A stretch of 64,000 nucleotides of DNA from assembly GCA_964633715.1 (NCBI GenBank), contig CAZWHQ010000011.1:31894-95893 (forward strand), given 5' to 3'. Below are positions 26,413 to 35,987 of this stretch, in pieces. A program made the translations under genes and the position numbers. The first letter of the stretch is position 1. Every line of letters starts with the position of its first letter. The notes beneath the pieces were generated by a model. That model had not been told where the DNA came from. It worked only from the letters and a program-made list of their open reading frames with translations, and ran no database searches. The stretch is from JAUWVG01 sp964633715. GTDB taxonomy: Bacteria > Acidobacteriota > Aminicenantia > Aminicenantales > Aminicenantaceae.

Positions 26413-27444
26413 TTAAGATTTTTTGAATTTTCCGGCTTTTCTGAAGTTTGAAGGGTAAGCGTTTAAATCGAGTGATAAAGGAAAGTCTCCTTCATTTTTA
26501 AATTTCTCCATAGCCAGACCGGCAACCATGGCGGCGTTATCCGTACAAAATTGGGGAGAGGGGATGAAGACCTTAAGTTTTTTTTTATCCGCCATGTTCC
26601 GGAAGGCTTGCCTCAACGCCGTATTCCTGGCCACACCTCCGCAGAGAATTAGTGATTTAGGATTATGGATCTGAATGATTTTTTCGAGGGGGGCAAGGAG
26701 CGCGTTTACGACGGCATTTTGGAAACTTGCCAGAAAATCATTGAATTGGGAGTGTTCCAAGGAGATCGTTTTGTTTTTAATCGTTTTTAAAGCCGCTGTT
26801 TTTAAACCGCTGAAGCTGTAAGCCAGGGATTTATCTGTCATACGAGGTAGAGAAAAGGGATATTTTTTCGGATTTCCATTGGCGGCCATCCGGTCGATAA
26901 TCGGCCCTCCCGGGTAACCTAATCCGAGATGTTTGGCGATTTTGTCCAGGGCCTCCCCTGCAGCATCGTCTCTTGTTTTTATGAGCAGCTCAAAAGAAAG
27001 TTTTTCATTCAATAGGTAGAGAGATGTGTGCCCCCCTGAAACAAGAAGCGCCACAGCCGGAAAAGGGATAACTTTATTTTCAAGAAAGGCAGCATGGATG
27101 TGGGATTCCAGATGGTCTACAGGGACTAGAGGTTTTTGGAAATAATAGGCAAGCCCCTTGGCAAAGGAGACACCGATAAGAAGCGACCCGATCAATCCTG
27201 GCCCCTGCGTCACAGCAAAAACATCGATTTGCGGAAGCTTCACCCCCGCTTTATCCAGGCTTTTGCCCACAACATATTCGATGGCCGTGATGTGCTGGCG
27301 AGAAGCCAACTCAGGAACCACTCCTCCAAAAGGGGCATGAATGTCGTCCTGAGATAGGACAATATTGCTCAGAACAAGGTTATTGTTCATTAATACTGAT
27401 GCAGATGTTTCGTCACACGAGGTTTCGATCCCAAGGATATACAT
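26413..27444 (-). CDS. tsaD: tRNA N6-adenosine threonylcarbamoyltransferase TsaD
   Basis: 343 residues. Adds threonylcarbamoyl to A37 of ANN-decoding tRNAs with TsaB and TsaE. ILGIETSCDETSASVL is the ATPase start, HLESHIHAAFL is the metal-binding HxExH, and LSYSFSGLKTAAL and LCGGVARNTALR are family signatures. Located 14 bp downstream of mtnA in the same direction, so likely co-transcribed, although there is no obvious ribosome site. Confidence 0.96.
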   Translation of the reverse strand: MYILGIETSCDETSASVLMNNNLVLSNIVLSQDDIHAPFGGVVPELASRQHITAIEYVVGKSLDKAGVKLPQIDVFAVTQGPGLIGSLLIGVSFAKGLAYYFQKPLVPVDHLESHIHAAFLENKVIPFPAVALLVSGGHTSLYLLNEKLSFELLIKTRDDAAGEALDKIAKHLGLGYPGGPIIDRMAANGNPKKYPFSLPRMTDKSLAYSFSGLKTAALKTIKNKTISLEHSQFNDFLASFQNAVVNALLAPLEKIIQIHNPKSLILCGGVARNTALRQAFRNMADKKKLKVFIPSPQFCTDNAAMVAGLAMEKFKNEGDFPLSLDLNAYPSNFRKAGKFKKS

Positions 27445-27458
27445 TGTTTAGCTGTTAT

Positions 27459-28493
27459 CTACGGGCTTTTTTTTAGCTGAAGAAGGCTTTTTTCAAACGG
27501 AGGACGGGCAATTCCGGCTTCTGTGATGACAGCCGAAATGTATCTGGCCGGAGTGACATCAAAGGCCGGATTACACACATCAATTTGAGGCAGAGTGATC
27601 AAGCGGCCATTGATCTTCCGGACTTCCTGAGGATTCCTTTCCTCAATCGGGATTAAAGAGCCATGAGATATCTCAAAATCAATCGTGCTCAGAGGAGCAG
27701 CGACATAGAAGGGCAGATCGTGTTCCTTGGCAAGAACAGCGGTAGTGTAGGTCCCGATTTTGTTGGCTGTGTCTCCATTAAGGGCAATACGATCCGCACC
27801 GGTGATCACCAGAGAAATCTCTCCTTTCTGCATGAGAGAACCGGCCATACTGTCAGCGATTAAAACCACAGGAATGTTATCCTTGTCCAGCTCCCAGCAA
27901 GTCAATCTGGCTCCCTGCAGAAATGGCCGTGTTTCATCTGCAAAGACTTTCAGAGATTTGCCCTCATCGAAGGCTGCACGGATTACACCAAGAGCGGTTC
28001 CATAGCCCGCCGTAGCGAGGGCGCCGGCATTGCAGTGGGTGAGGATGGAATCACCATCCTTTATGAGGTCTTTGCCCAAACAGCCCATTTTTTTGTTTGT
28101 CTCGAGGTCTTCTTTTTCAATATCTAGGGCTTCCTTCACCAAGATCTGCTGGAGAGAGGAAATCTTTTGTTTGCTGTTCTCAAGGAAAACACCAGACATC
28201 CTTTCCAAGGCCCAGAAAAGATTGCGAGCTGTTGGGCGTGTTCTCTCTAACCGCGAATAAATTCGATCAAACTCTTCGTGCAGAGAGACATGGGGTTTTA
28301 TGCGAAGGACCCCCAGCGCCACTCCGAAGGCTGCGGCAACACCGATGGCAGGAGCTCCTCGAATGATCATCTTCTCTATAGCTTGGGCCACCTCCTCATA
28401 ATCAAAGCATTCGACATAGACTTCCTTCAACGGAAGTTTTCTCTGGTCGATCATAATGACCTTATTATCGTCCCATTTTATTGCTGGCAGCAT
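27459..28493 (-). CDS. mtnA: S-methyl-5-thioribose-1-phosphate isomerase
   Basis: 344 residues of the eIF2B-like fold. MIIRGAPAIGVAAAFGVALG, the catalytic cysteine in ILTHCNAGALATAGYGTALG and the aspartate in VITGADRIALNGDTANKIGTY are characteristic. Isomerises MTR-1-P to MTRu-1-P in methionine salvage. No other salvage genes are in the window. Followed by tsaD. Confidence 0.95.
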   Translation of the reverse strand: MLPAIKWDDNKVIMIDQRKLPLKEVYVECFDYEEVAQAIEKMIIRGAPAIGVAAAFGVALGVLRIKPHVSLHEEFDRIYSRLERTRPTARNLFWALERMSGVFLENSKQKISSLQQILVKEALDIEKEDLETNKKMGCLGKDLIKDGDSILTHCNAGALATAGYGTALGVIRAAFDEGKSLKVFADETRPFLQGARLTCWELDKDNIPVVLIADSMAGSLMQKGEISLVITGADRIALNGDTANKIGTYTTAVLAKEHDLPFYVAAPLSTIDFEISHGSLIPIEERNPQEVRKINGRLITLPQIDVCNPAFDVTPARYISAVITEAGIARPPFEKSLLQLKKSP

Positions 28494-28538
28494 GATTTCC
28501 TCATATCAAAAATACAAAGTATGGAACCCATAGTCAAA

Positions 28539-28555
28539 CTGAATTATTCATAAAA
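28539..28555. repeat. Short shared intergenic repeat CTGAATTATTCATAAAA
   Basis: This 17-bp sequence between mtnA and the lepA remnant occurs identically at 59903-59919, at the end of the inverted-repeat element near frr. Its core TGAATTATTCA is almost palindromic. It may mark the edge of a mobile or miniature element that accompanied the decay of lepA. Confidence 0.4.
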
Positions 28556-28564
28556 AGGCTTGAA

Positions 28565-29328
28565 TTATTTGACTTTCAGGAGAGCAAGGAAGGCTTCCTG
28601 GGGTATCTCCACACGGCCGACTTTTTTCATGCGCTTTTTGCCTCCCTTCTGTTTTTCCAGAAGTTTCATCTTGCGGGAGTAATCTCCTCCGTAAAGTTTA
28701 GCGAGCACATCCTTTCTATAAGGAGCAATGGATTCCCGGGCAATCACTTTCTTTCCCAGAGCCGCCTGGAGGGATACTTCAAACTGTTGGCGTGGAATCA
28801 CGTCTTTCATTTTCTTGACGAGTTTCCGCCCCATTGGATAGGCTCGATTTTTATGAACAATAAGAGAGAGGGCATCGACGGATTCTCGATTGATAAGAAT
28901 ATCGAGCCTGACTAGAGCAGCTTCTCTATAACCTGAAAATTCATAGTCCATAGAGGCATAACCTTGAGAGACAGATTTGAGCTGATTGTAAAAGTCAAAA
29001 ACGATCTCGTTCATGGGAAGGATGTAGGTGAGGAAGATACGCTGCGAGCGGTTGTGACAAGGTTGAGGTCAAATTCCCGCTCTAACCTTTCCTGGATGAT
29101 TTCTCTATGAAGGAGGCCGAGGAATCCGCATCGGTAGCCAATTCCAAGGGAGGGGGAACTTTCGGGCTCATAGTGGAAGGAAAAATCCACATGGCCGGGA
29201 GTATCGATCAAATTAAGAATATACTCTTCGCGGGAGGAAAGAGCCCCCGTTTTTTCTAGCAGACGATCAGCCAGAGTCGACTTCCCATGATCTATATGTG
29301 CAATTATCGAAAAATTCCTAACTTTCAT
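28565..29328 (-). pseudogene. lepA: Decayed lepA (elongation factor 4) with large internal deletions
   Basis: LepA is normally ~600 residues. Here the minus strand keeps the N-terminus ([50 protein letters not shown]), fused directly to the mid-protein block [39 protein letters not shown]. After a frameshift near 29011-29030 it resumes with [20 protein letters not shown] and runs to the normal end ([20 protein letters not shown]). Missing are the switch/G-domain centre, domain II and a block before the C-terminal domain. The P-loop and DTPGH survive, but NKID is gone, so it cannot be a working GTPase. The start abuts a transposase element. Confidence 0.9.
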
Positions 29329-30311
29329 GATTGGGGCCTGACATTGAAAACATGAATTATTTTCTTTATCTTCTCAGATAGATTGGGATCTAGAACTAAT
29401 TCGCGTTCCAACTTTTTAATCATACACGTGACTGAAGAAGCATCTTTCTTTAAAAAACTTGATATTTCCACAGTCCTATACCCAGCATATTTTGCAGAGA
29501 TAAATGCAAATATTCTCCTTGTTTCAGTAATGGTTCGGATTCGACCTTGACCTAAAATACTATCAGCAGATACTTTAGTTTGTTTTGAAACAATTTTCAA
29601 TATTTCAGAAAGAGTTTTCCTTCTGTATATTGAAATATTATTACTCAAATCAATTTTAGGATCATCTGAAATATTTTCCATTTTCGTCTTTACTTTCTCT
29701 AAAAATATTTTGCTTCCAATAATCTGCCCATCCTTGACATCCTCAAAATTCAATTGCTCAAGACTCTGTGGTCCTTCGAGCACAAATTCATTAAACAACT
29801 GTATCGCTCTGGTCTCATCAGACATAAACATCTCTAAGACAGTTATTTTATTTAGAAATGAACAAACAACACGGTTCAGATAAGCGGCATGACTACACCA
29901 AGGATAATTCACGGGATTTTCGACTAAACATGCTTCAACTGGATTTCTATGAATATACCGGACAAGAGTTAAAGCAAATCCTTCTTTTTCATAAAGAACC
30001 GCTCTATACGGCCCCTGGAAAAGACGTCCAATAGAACCATATTTTTTATGCACATACAGAGCATAGCTTTGCTGAATTCCCTGCATAATTTTAGAAAGGG
30101 GAATTTCACAAGTTTCAATTGCTAAATGAATATGGTTGGACATAAGAGCATATGCATAGAGAATGAAATGATAGCGATTGTAGTAACGTTTTATGCGATC
30201 CAAGTAAACGGTGTAATCTTGTTTGTCGTGAAATATTTTCTGCTTATTATTCCCCCGGGCAAACACATGATAAAAAGCGCCTGGAAACTCAATTCGATGA
30301 GGTCTTGGCAT
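29325..30311 (-). CDS. REP-associated tyrosine transposase (Y1/HUH) with DnaA-like C-terminal HTH
   Basis: 328 residues. I chose the ATG at 30311 (MPRPHRIEF) because GGAGGG lies 4 nt upstream. The catalytic HUH is NHIHLAIE, the tyrosine region is [28 protein letters not shown], and the N-terminal [17 protein letters not shown] is standard for RAYT/TnpA-REP proteins. The C-terminal ~90 residues resemble the DnaA domain 4 helix-turn-helix found in a RAYT subgroup. These enzymes nick single-stranded DNA and mobilise palindromic REP elements. The reading frame runs through the element end and stops at the ATGA that is also the start of the lepA remnant. Confidence 0.9.
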   Translation of the reverse strand: MPRPHRIEFPGAFYHVFARGNNKQKIFHDKQDYTVYLDRIKRYYNRYHFILYAYALMSNHIHLAIETCEIPLSKIMQGIQQSYALYVHKKYGSIGRLFQGPYRAVLYEKEGFALTLVRYIHRNPVEACLVENPVNYPWCSHAAYLNRVVCSFLNKITVLEMFMSDETRAIQLFNEFVLEGPQSLEQLNFEDVKDGQIIGSKIFLEKVKTKMENISDDPKIDLSNNISIYRRKTLSEILKIVSKQTKVSADSILGQGRIRTITETRRIFAFISAKYAGYRTVEISSFLKKDASSVTCMIKKLERELVLDPNLSEKIKKIIHVFNVRPQS

Positions 30312-30410
30312 TTTTCCCTCCAAGTAAAAAAGACGTTAAAAAATGAAAAAAAATCACACTGAAAACGCAAATTTTAAAAATAATTCACAATATCAATGTC
30401 AGGCCCCAAT
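29330..30410 (-). mobile_element. RAYT-type element with ~34-bp terminal inverted repeats
   Basis: The left end (29330-29363) and right end (30377-30410) are inverted repeats: ATTGGGGCCTGACATTGA then a 5-nt variable patch then TGAATTATTTT, with the same order reversed at the right end. The element holds only the transposase. It abuts the ATG of lepA (29328) on one side. The other flank reads GAGGAGAA on the minus strand (30418 to 30411), which looks like the former lepA ribosome site. No obvious target-site duplication is visible. Confidence 0.75.
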
Positions 30411-30510
30411 TTCTCCTCAATCTCTTTAGCTTGACTTTTAGGGGGGAGTGAAGTAAGTTTTGTACGATAGACGATTGTTGATTCGATAATTAGTTCTCGA
30501 GGAGGTTTAG

Positions 30511-30714
30511 ATGTTTTTTATTGGCCCCGTTGGTCCGACCGAGTTAATTCTCATCATCCTTATCATTGTCATCATTTTTGGCGCAAGAAAACTTCCAGAA
30601 TTGGGAAAATCCATGGGAGAAGGCATCAAGAATTTCAAAAAATCAATCGGGTCAAAAGACAAAGATGAAGATAACCCCCCCGAAGAGCCTCATCCTCCTA
30701 AAAAGGACGAATGA
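30511..30714 (+). CDS. tatA: Sec-independent (Tat) translocase subunit TatA/TatE
   Basis: 67 residues. A single N-terminal membrane helix (PTELILIILIIVIIFG) is followed by the FGARKLPELGKSMGEGIKNFKKS amphipathic helix, the TatA signature, and a charged, Pro-rich tail. AGGAGG precedes the ATG. TatA forms the size-variable pore for folded proteins. tatC is not in the window. It overlaps the next gene by 4 bp. Confidence 0.93.
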   Translation: MFFIGPVGPTELILIILIIVIIFGARKLPELGKSMGEGIKNFKKSIGSKDKDEDNPPEEPHPPKKDE

Positions 30715-31958
30715 AGCGTACAATCGACAACCTGTCCCATCAGCGCAAGAAGAAAGAAGAAGAGTTCACAAGGAAGCTCAAGGCACTTAAAAAAAAATCT
30801 GAGGAATTAAAAATACTTCAGGCCTCTTTTGATTCCCTGAATGTCTCCAGACAAATAGAAGAGCTGTCTGCACAACCAGGAAAAAATCGCAGCTTCCCCT
30901 TTCTTTTAAAATCCTCAAAAGAGGGAAAATCCAAAGACTATCAAGATAGGTCCATCAGCACACTCCTTTCAGGATTCCATCAGACTCTTGAACAAAATAT
31001 GATACTCACCTCTGATCTCGTAACGACTCTTGCCGAACTTATGGAAACAAATACAGCACTTATGGATGCTAAGGACAAAGAATGGGATGCTCTAGGCAGC
31101 AATCATGTGGGTCAGATTTTCAAGAGTATGGAATGGCGTGTAAACGATTTAGCCGGCACATATAAAGACGTGAACCTGCTCATGAAAAAGTTTCTTCTTC
31201 TTAAAGAAAAGCTCAATGAACTTCTTTCCACTCTGGAAAGCAATAAGATGCCTTCCCCCCGGCTCATCGAGGACATCCTGCTCCCACTCGAAGATTTGCA
31301 GTATGCCGGTTTTGAAAATAGGCATAGAGGGTCTAAAGATGAGATCAAGAAACAGTTGGAAAATTATATAGATTTTTTTAGGCAAGAAAAAAAAGTCTTG
31401 GATTTGGGCTGCGGCAGGGGAGAATTCCTTTTTCTTCTAAAGGAAAAAGGGATCCCAGCCGAAGGCATCGATTACAACGATTCGATGATCGACATCTGTA
31501 GAGAAGAAGGCTTAAACTGCTCAAAGGCCGATATATTGGATAAACTCACAGAATTTGATGATGGAAGTCTCGGAGGCATTTTCTCTTCACAGGTGATTGA
31601 ACACATGCCTCCAGATTACCTAAAAAGAGTTATTGACCTTTCCTTCCATAAACTCGCTCCATCAACTTACATCGTGCTTGAGACTGTCAATCCCACTTCA
31701 GTTTTTGCTCTTGTTCAGATTTATTATCTGGATCTCTCTCACCAAAAACCAATCCATCCTCAAGCACTCAAGTTCCTTCTCGAAACGGCCGGATTCGACG
31801 ACGTGGAGATCAAACTCTCCGCTGAACTTCAGCAGGAAAAACTCCAAGAACTGCCCTCTGCCAACGAAGGATCGACCATTTTGAATCGAAACGTCGATAA
31901 ACTGAACAAGCTACTCTATTCTGCCCCGAACTATGCCGCCATTGGGAAGAAAAAATAA
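30711..31958 (+). CDS. Class I SAM-dependent methyltransferase with N-terminal coiled coil
   Basis: 415 residues. The first ~90 residues are Lys/Glu-rich coiled coil, and more helices run to about 220. The methyltransferase core follows: VLDLGCGRGEFLFLLKEKG (SAM motif I), AEGIDYNDSMIDICREEGL (motif II) and SSQVIEHMPPDYLKRVI. Proteins with this layout often modify O-antigen or other surface polysaccharide chain ends. Translationally coupled to tatA (ATGA overlap) and followed by a ROK protein. Confidence 0.82.
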   Translation: MKRTIDNLSHQRKKKEEEFTRKLKALKKKSEELKILQASFDSLNVSRQIEELSAQPGKNRSFPFLLKSSKEGKSKDYQDRSISTLLSGFHQTLEQNMILTSDLVTTLAELMETNTALMDAKDKEWDALGSNHVGQIFKSMEWRVNDLAGTYKDVNLLMKKFLLLKEKLNELLSTLESNKMPSPRLIEDILLPLEDLQYAGFENRHRGSKDEIKKQLENYIDFFRQEKKVLDLGCGRGEFLFLLKEKGIPAEGIDYNDSMIDICREEGLNCSKADILDKLTEFDDGSLGGIFSSQVIEHMPPDYLKRVIDLSFHKLAPSTYIVLETVNPTSVFALVQIYYLDLSHQKPIHPQALKFLLETAGFDDVEIKLSAELQQEKLQELPSANEGSTILNRNVDKLNKLLYSAPNYAAIGKKK

Positions 31959-31976
31959 AATAAAGGCGCCATTCAA

Positions 31977-32897
31977 ATGCCATTGTATGCCGGTTTTGAC
32001 TTGGGTGGAACTCAACTCAAGTACGGCCTTATCGACGATAATGGCCACACCATCTTTCATAGCAAAAAAAAATCCCCTTTAAAAATTTTGGAACTGATCC
32101 AACTCGTAGAGAAAATCCTCAAAGACCTGAGTGAAGGAGATAAATACAGTATCTCGGCCGTCGGATTCGGATTTCCAGGAGTGCTCAGCACAAAAGAACA
32201 AAAAATTTATCAATCTCCGAACTATCCGGATATTGATCACTTTGACCTCTTACCTTCCCTTTCCCGTTTTATAAAAGTCCCGTTCACAATCAATAACGAT
32301 GCCAATATGGCTGCTTATGGAGAGTACAAAGGGGGAGCAGGACAAAATGTCCACAGCATGGTCCTCCTCACGATTGGGACTGGATTAGGAACTGGAATCA
32401 TTCTGGAAGGAAAAATCTGGCAGGGTGTCTGTGGATTTGGTGGAGAGCTGGGCCATGCCGCTGTCAATATTAATGGAGAGCCCTGCAACTGCGGCAGCCG
32501 GGGGTGCCTGGAAACCGAAGTCTCGGCACCCAAAATTGTCAAAAACTACCAGCTGCTTAATCCAGCAAAAAACATTACAGATGCAGTTCAGGTTCATGAA
32601 AAAGCCCTTGCCGGCGAAAAGGCAGCACAGGAGGCATTTGCAATGGCAGGCCGCTACTTGGGCATCGGTCTTTCCATCGCCATCAATCTCCTCAATCCCG
32701 AAAAAATTCTCCTGGGTGGAGGAGTCATGAAGGCAGGCGACTTCCTTGTCGCTCCGGCCATCCAAGAAGCTCAAAAAAGATCGTTTAAAGCCGGATTCGA
32801 CTGCTGCAGTATAGAAAGGGCCACTCTGGGCAACCAAGCCGGTTTTATCGGTTCGGCATATTACGCAAAAGAAAACAGAATTCGAAATCTTAATTGA
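31977..32897 (+). CDS. ROK-family sugar kinase
   Basis: 306 residues. YAGFDLGGTQLKYGLIDDNG is the ATP/phosphate-1 motif, TIGTGLGTGIILEGKIWQG is the second, GELGHAAVNINGEPCNCGSRGCLETEVS carries the ROK zinc-binding CxCGxxGC with catalytic region NNDANMAAYGE, and LLGGGVMKAGDFL is the adenosine motif. Likely glucokinase or a related hexose/N-acetylhexosamine kinase. Its stop overlaps the upstream end of the TonB-receptor reading frame. Confidence 0.88.
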   Translation: MPLYAGFDLGGTQLKYGLIDDNGHTIFHSKKKSPLKILELIQLVEKILKDLSEGDKYSISAVGFGFPGVLSTKEQKIYQSPNYPDIDHFDLLPSLSRFIKVPFTINNDANMAAYGEYKGGAGQNVHSMVLLTIGTGLGTGIILEGKIWQGVCGFGGELGHAAVNINGEPCNCGSRGCLETEVSAPKIVKNYQLLNPAKNITDAVQVHEKALAGEKAAQEAFAMAGRYLGIGLSIAINLLNPEKILLGGGVMKAGDFLVAPAIQEAQKRSFKAGFDCCSIERATLGNQAGFIGSAYYAKENRIRNLN

Positions 32898-32920
32898 ACA
32901 TATCGTTGGAGGAGGATAAA

Positions 32921-35900
32921 TTGAATAAGAACTCAATCAAAGTCCTATTGATATTGTGGCTCTTCTTAGGACTCACCTCTTTCGCCAATGCTCAAGGAAT
33001 TCTCTCCGGTTCAGTCAGCGGGAGAGTTGTCGATAGTGAAAACTACGCCATTCCGGGTTGTTCAGTCACTCTTGAAGGCCCCAATATGCAGGGTCAAATG
33101 ACATTTGTGACATCAGCCACCGGTTCCTACCGCTTTCCATCAGTCCCTCCAGGTGAAGGGTACCAACTGACATTCGATATGCCCGGATTTCAGTCCACTA
33201 TCCGCAAAGACTTCAGAGTCAGCGTCGGAAAACATACAACCATCAACATCACTCTGATCATGAGTGCGCTGGAAGAAGTAGTAACAGTAGCTGGCGAATC
33301 GCCCACAGTCGATGTCATCACATCCAAAACGGCAGTCAACTACTCAAAATCCTTCATCTACAATATTCCCATGTCCCGTGACTTGTATGACATCTTAAAC
33401 TCCGTGCCAGGTTCAGTTTCGGAAGATGTAAACTTCAGGCGGACCTCATACGTTTCAGGAGGTACGGTCCGCGGCAACCAGTACGCCATCGATGGTGTGA
33501 CCATTAACGATCCGGTGGCTATGTACCCCATGACAAATATCAACATCGATGTCTATGAAGAGGTCGAGATGGGTCTGTCCGGCCACCCTGCCGATGTGGG
33601 CATCGCCGATGGAGGATTCATCAACATCGTGACCAAATCCGGTGGAGATGAATTTCACGGCGGAGGAACGGCTGAGTATTACAGCGGTGCTCTGGTGGAG
33701 GATCTGCTCAGTCAAGTCGACCTCGAAGCTGTAGGGCTCAGCGCTCCTTCCGGCTGGAATAATTGGAATGATTTTTCCCTGTTTTTCGGTGGCCCCATTC
33801 TCAAAAACAAAGTTTGGTTTTTCACAAACGGCCGCTATTTCACCTGGGAAAGAGATTTTAATCACATCATTTGGGATAACACCCAAGATAGTGGAAAAAG
33901 GATTTACACAATGGATCAAGCTCCTCATAAAGAGAGGAATATTTTTGGAAAATTGACGTTCCAGCTCGCCTCTCAAGTCCGCTTGATGACCTCTTATAAT
34001 TTGAGCATGATCACAGAGGATTTCTATACCAACCGTATCGATTCCAATAGGGACATAACTGCAACGACAACCTGGAACGGAGAAAAAGGGGACACTATCT
34101 CGGGACAGATAAACTGGATTCTCAACCAAAACCTATTTGTAGATATCCGCATGGGCTACATCCGCCGCTTTTTCCCCATTCCCTTTAGCGAACAGGCTAT
34201 TCCAAATGCCCCACAGTTCTATGACCGGTACTATGACATCTACAGAAATAATCCCAGGTATGAAGAAACCTATCTCCGGAAACGATTTAATCCCAATATC
34301 ACGGTCACTCTATTCAAGGACAACCTTTTTGGTCTCTCTCATGAATTTAAGGCCGGAGCCGAATTCGAGGCCACAAGCGGAAAATGGGATTGGTGGAGAA
34401 AAAATCCATTTGGTATCAATTATTATAAAGGGGGACCCTCCCATCCTACCCAAACCGAACCCTATCGACACACAATTTATTCCTTTATATGCGGTCCTAT
34501 TGAGGGAAGCTCAGTCCAGGAAAATAACATGAAACACATTGGAGCTTTTATTCAGGACAGCATCACTCTTGGAGACAGGCTCACTCTGAATCTTGGCGTC
34601 CGTTTCGATACGTCCAAAGGTTCGTTCCCCGAACAGAACAAGGCTGCTTCCGCCGATCCATATGGACTGCTGGCCACTCTTGGAGATTCTCCTTTCAGCA
34701 ATTACTCACTCCCGGCCATGGATGTTCTGACTTGGACTCATTTTTCTCCCAGAGTAGGATTTGCATATGATCTTTTTGGGGACGGTAAAACCAATGTCAA
34801 AGGCTCCTGGTCAAGATACAATGAATATTTGATGATCCAATACTACTCTCTAGCCAATCCCAACTATCCTAATTCCGGTGAGTGGTACTGGTACGATGAC
34901 AACCAGAATGGAACCATCGATCCAATTGCCGATAGATTTGACCTGATCTATCTGCCCCCGGATCCATTCACCTTTTCACTCGAAGCGGAAGTTGACCTCG
35001 ATGCAACAGCTCCCTACACCGATGAACTCACATTTGGGATCGATCGAGAAATGGCAAAGGATTTTAGTATCACTCTTACGGCCATCTACAAACACAAACA
35101 GAATATTTTCGAAGATGTTAATGACTATGGGCTGGGAAAAGAAGATGCTTGGAAGGGCTATGCTGAAAACAGCCCCTATTGGAAAAAAATCAATTTTGCC
35201 GATCCTGGGGACGATGGGCTATTCCAAACAGAAGACGACTTAGATTCCTATGCCTATGTTGAACTTGCCGATGCACCTGATACTCATTATTTTTTAACAA
35301 ATGTTGTGGGATCCTACAGAAAATATATGGCCCTTCAGTTGCTCCTAAATAAAAGAATGTCAGACCGATGGCAGTTTCTGGCTTCCCTTGTATGGAGCAA
35401 GACCTGGGGCAACATTGGCGGAGATTACGAAGCGTCTTCCGGAGTCTCTGAAAGTTTCAACACACCTAACTCATTTGTCTTTTCTGACGGAAGATTGGCG
35501 CAGGACCGCCCGCTCAACATCAAAATCCAGAGCACAGTCATCCTTCCGTGGGACATCATTTTCAGCACCTACTTCAATCACAGGTCCGGGAGTCCATGGG
35601 CCAGATCTGTTACGGTTTATCTGCCTGATGATCCGTCATATAAATGGGATGGAGACGTCTACGCTGTTGCTACAGAAGAGATCGGCACACGCCGTTTCCC
35701 TTCTCTAACAACTCTAGATATCCGAATCGAAAAACGATTCCGCGTGGGGAGGGGTTTTTTTGTTGGGGGATACATCGACATTCTCAACGCTCTAGGAAGA
35801 AGCGGATACGGCATCTCGTCTAATCCCGGAGGTTATATCGATTATTCGGCAGGCTGGGATCAACCTCCTGCTTTTGAACGATACTCTACTTACGGAGATG

Positions 35901-35956
35901 TCACGAGTGCCTATGGAAAGAGAACCTTCAAATTCAGCCTTAGATTCACCTTTTAG
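32921..35956 (+). CDS. TonB-dependent receptor with carboxypeptidase-regulatory-like domain
   Basis: 1011 residues from a TTG start at 32921, chosen because GGAGGAGG lies 5 nt upstream and a signal peptide follows directly (KVLLILWLFLGLTSFANAQ). Residues ~25-110 are a CarboxypepD_reg-like domain (GSVSGRVVDSENYAIPGCSVTLEGPNM). A plug domain follows (AIDGVTINDPVAMYPM; GGFINIVTKSGGDEFHGGG), then a large barrel ending in Phe (FKFSLRFTF), as expected for BAM recognition. Probably takes up or binds a glycan or peptide. No partner lipoprotein is adjacent. Confidence 0.9.
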   Translation: MNKNSIKVLLILWLFLGLTSFANAQGILSGSVSGRVVDSENYAIPGCSVTLEGPNMQGQMTFVTSATGSYRFPSVPPGEGYQLTFDMPGFQSTIRKDFRVSVGKHTTINITLIMSALEEVVTVAGESPTVDVITSKTAVNYSKSFIYNIPMSRDLYDILNSVPGSVSEDVNFRRTSYVSGGTVRGNQYAIDGVTINDPVAMYPMTNINIDVYEEVEMGLSGHPADVGIADGGFINIVTKSGGDEFHGGGTAEYYSGALVEDLLSQVDLEAVGLSAPSGWNNWNDFSLFFGGPILKNKVWFFTNGRYFTWERDFNHIIWDNTQDSGKRIYTMDQAPHKERNIFGKLTFQLASQVRLMTSYNLSMITEDFYTNRIDSNRDITATTTWNGEKGDTISGQINWILNQNLFVDIRMGYIRRFFPIPFSEQAIPNAPQFYDRYYDIYRNNPRYEETYLRKRFNPNITVTLFKDNLFGLSHEFKAGAEFEATSGKWDWWRKNPFGINYYKGGPSHPTQTEPYRHTIYSFICGPIEGSSVQENNMKHIGAFIQDSITLGDRLTLNLGVRFDTSKGSFPEQNKAASADPYGLLATLGDSPFSNYSLPAMDVLTWTHFSPRVGFAYDLFGDGKTNVKGSWSRYNEYLMIQYYSLANPNYPNSGEWYWYDDNQNGTIDPIADRFDLIYLPPDPFTFSLEAEVDLDATAPYTDELTFGIDREMAKDFSITLTAIYKHKQNIFEDVNDYGLGKEDAWKGYAENSPYWKKINFADPGDDGLFQTEDDLDSYAYVELADAPDTHYFLTNVVGSYRKYMALQLLLNKRMSDRWQFLASLVWSKTWGNIGGDYEASSGVSESFNTPNSFVFSDGRLAQDRPLNIKIQSTVILPWDIIFSTYFNHRSGSPWARSVTVYLPDDPSYKWDGDVYAVATEEIGTRRFPSLTTLDIRIEKRFRVGRGFFVGGYIDILNALGRSGYGISSNPGGYIDYSAGWDQPPAFERYSTYGDVTSAYGKRTFKFSLRFTF

Positions 35957-35987
35957 ACCGGGTGAGAGACAAAAAACTTTCACGTGT

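Noticed and set aside
29011..29030. Reading lepA as two genuine small genes
   Set aside because: Both parts match consecutive blocks of one LepA protein, and key GTPase motifs are missing, so a pseudogene is the better explanation.
30378..30510. A protein-like stretch on the minus strand ahead of lepA (ending AKEIEEKLGPDIDIVNYF)
   Set aside because: It has no start codon, covers only ~50 codons, overlaps the tatA ribosome site and uses the transposase inverted repeat as its last codons; probably chance.
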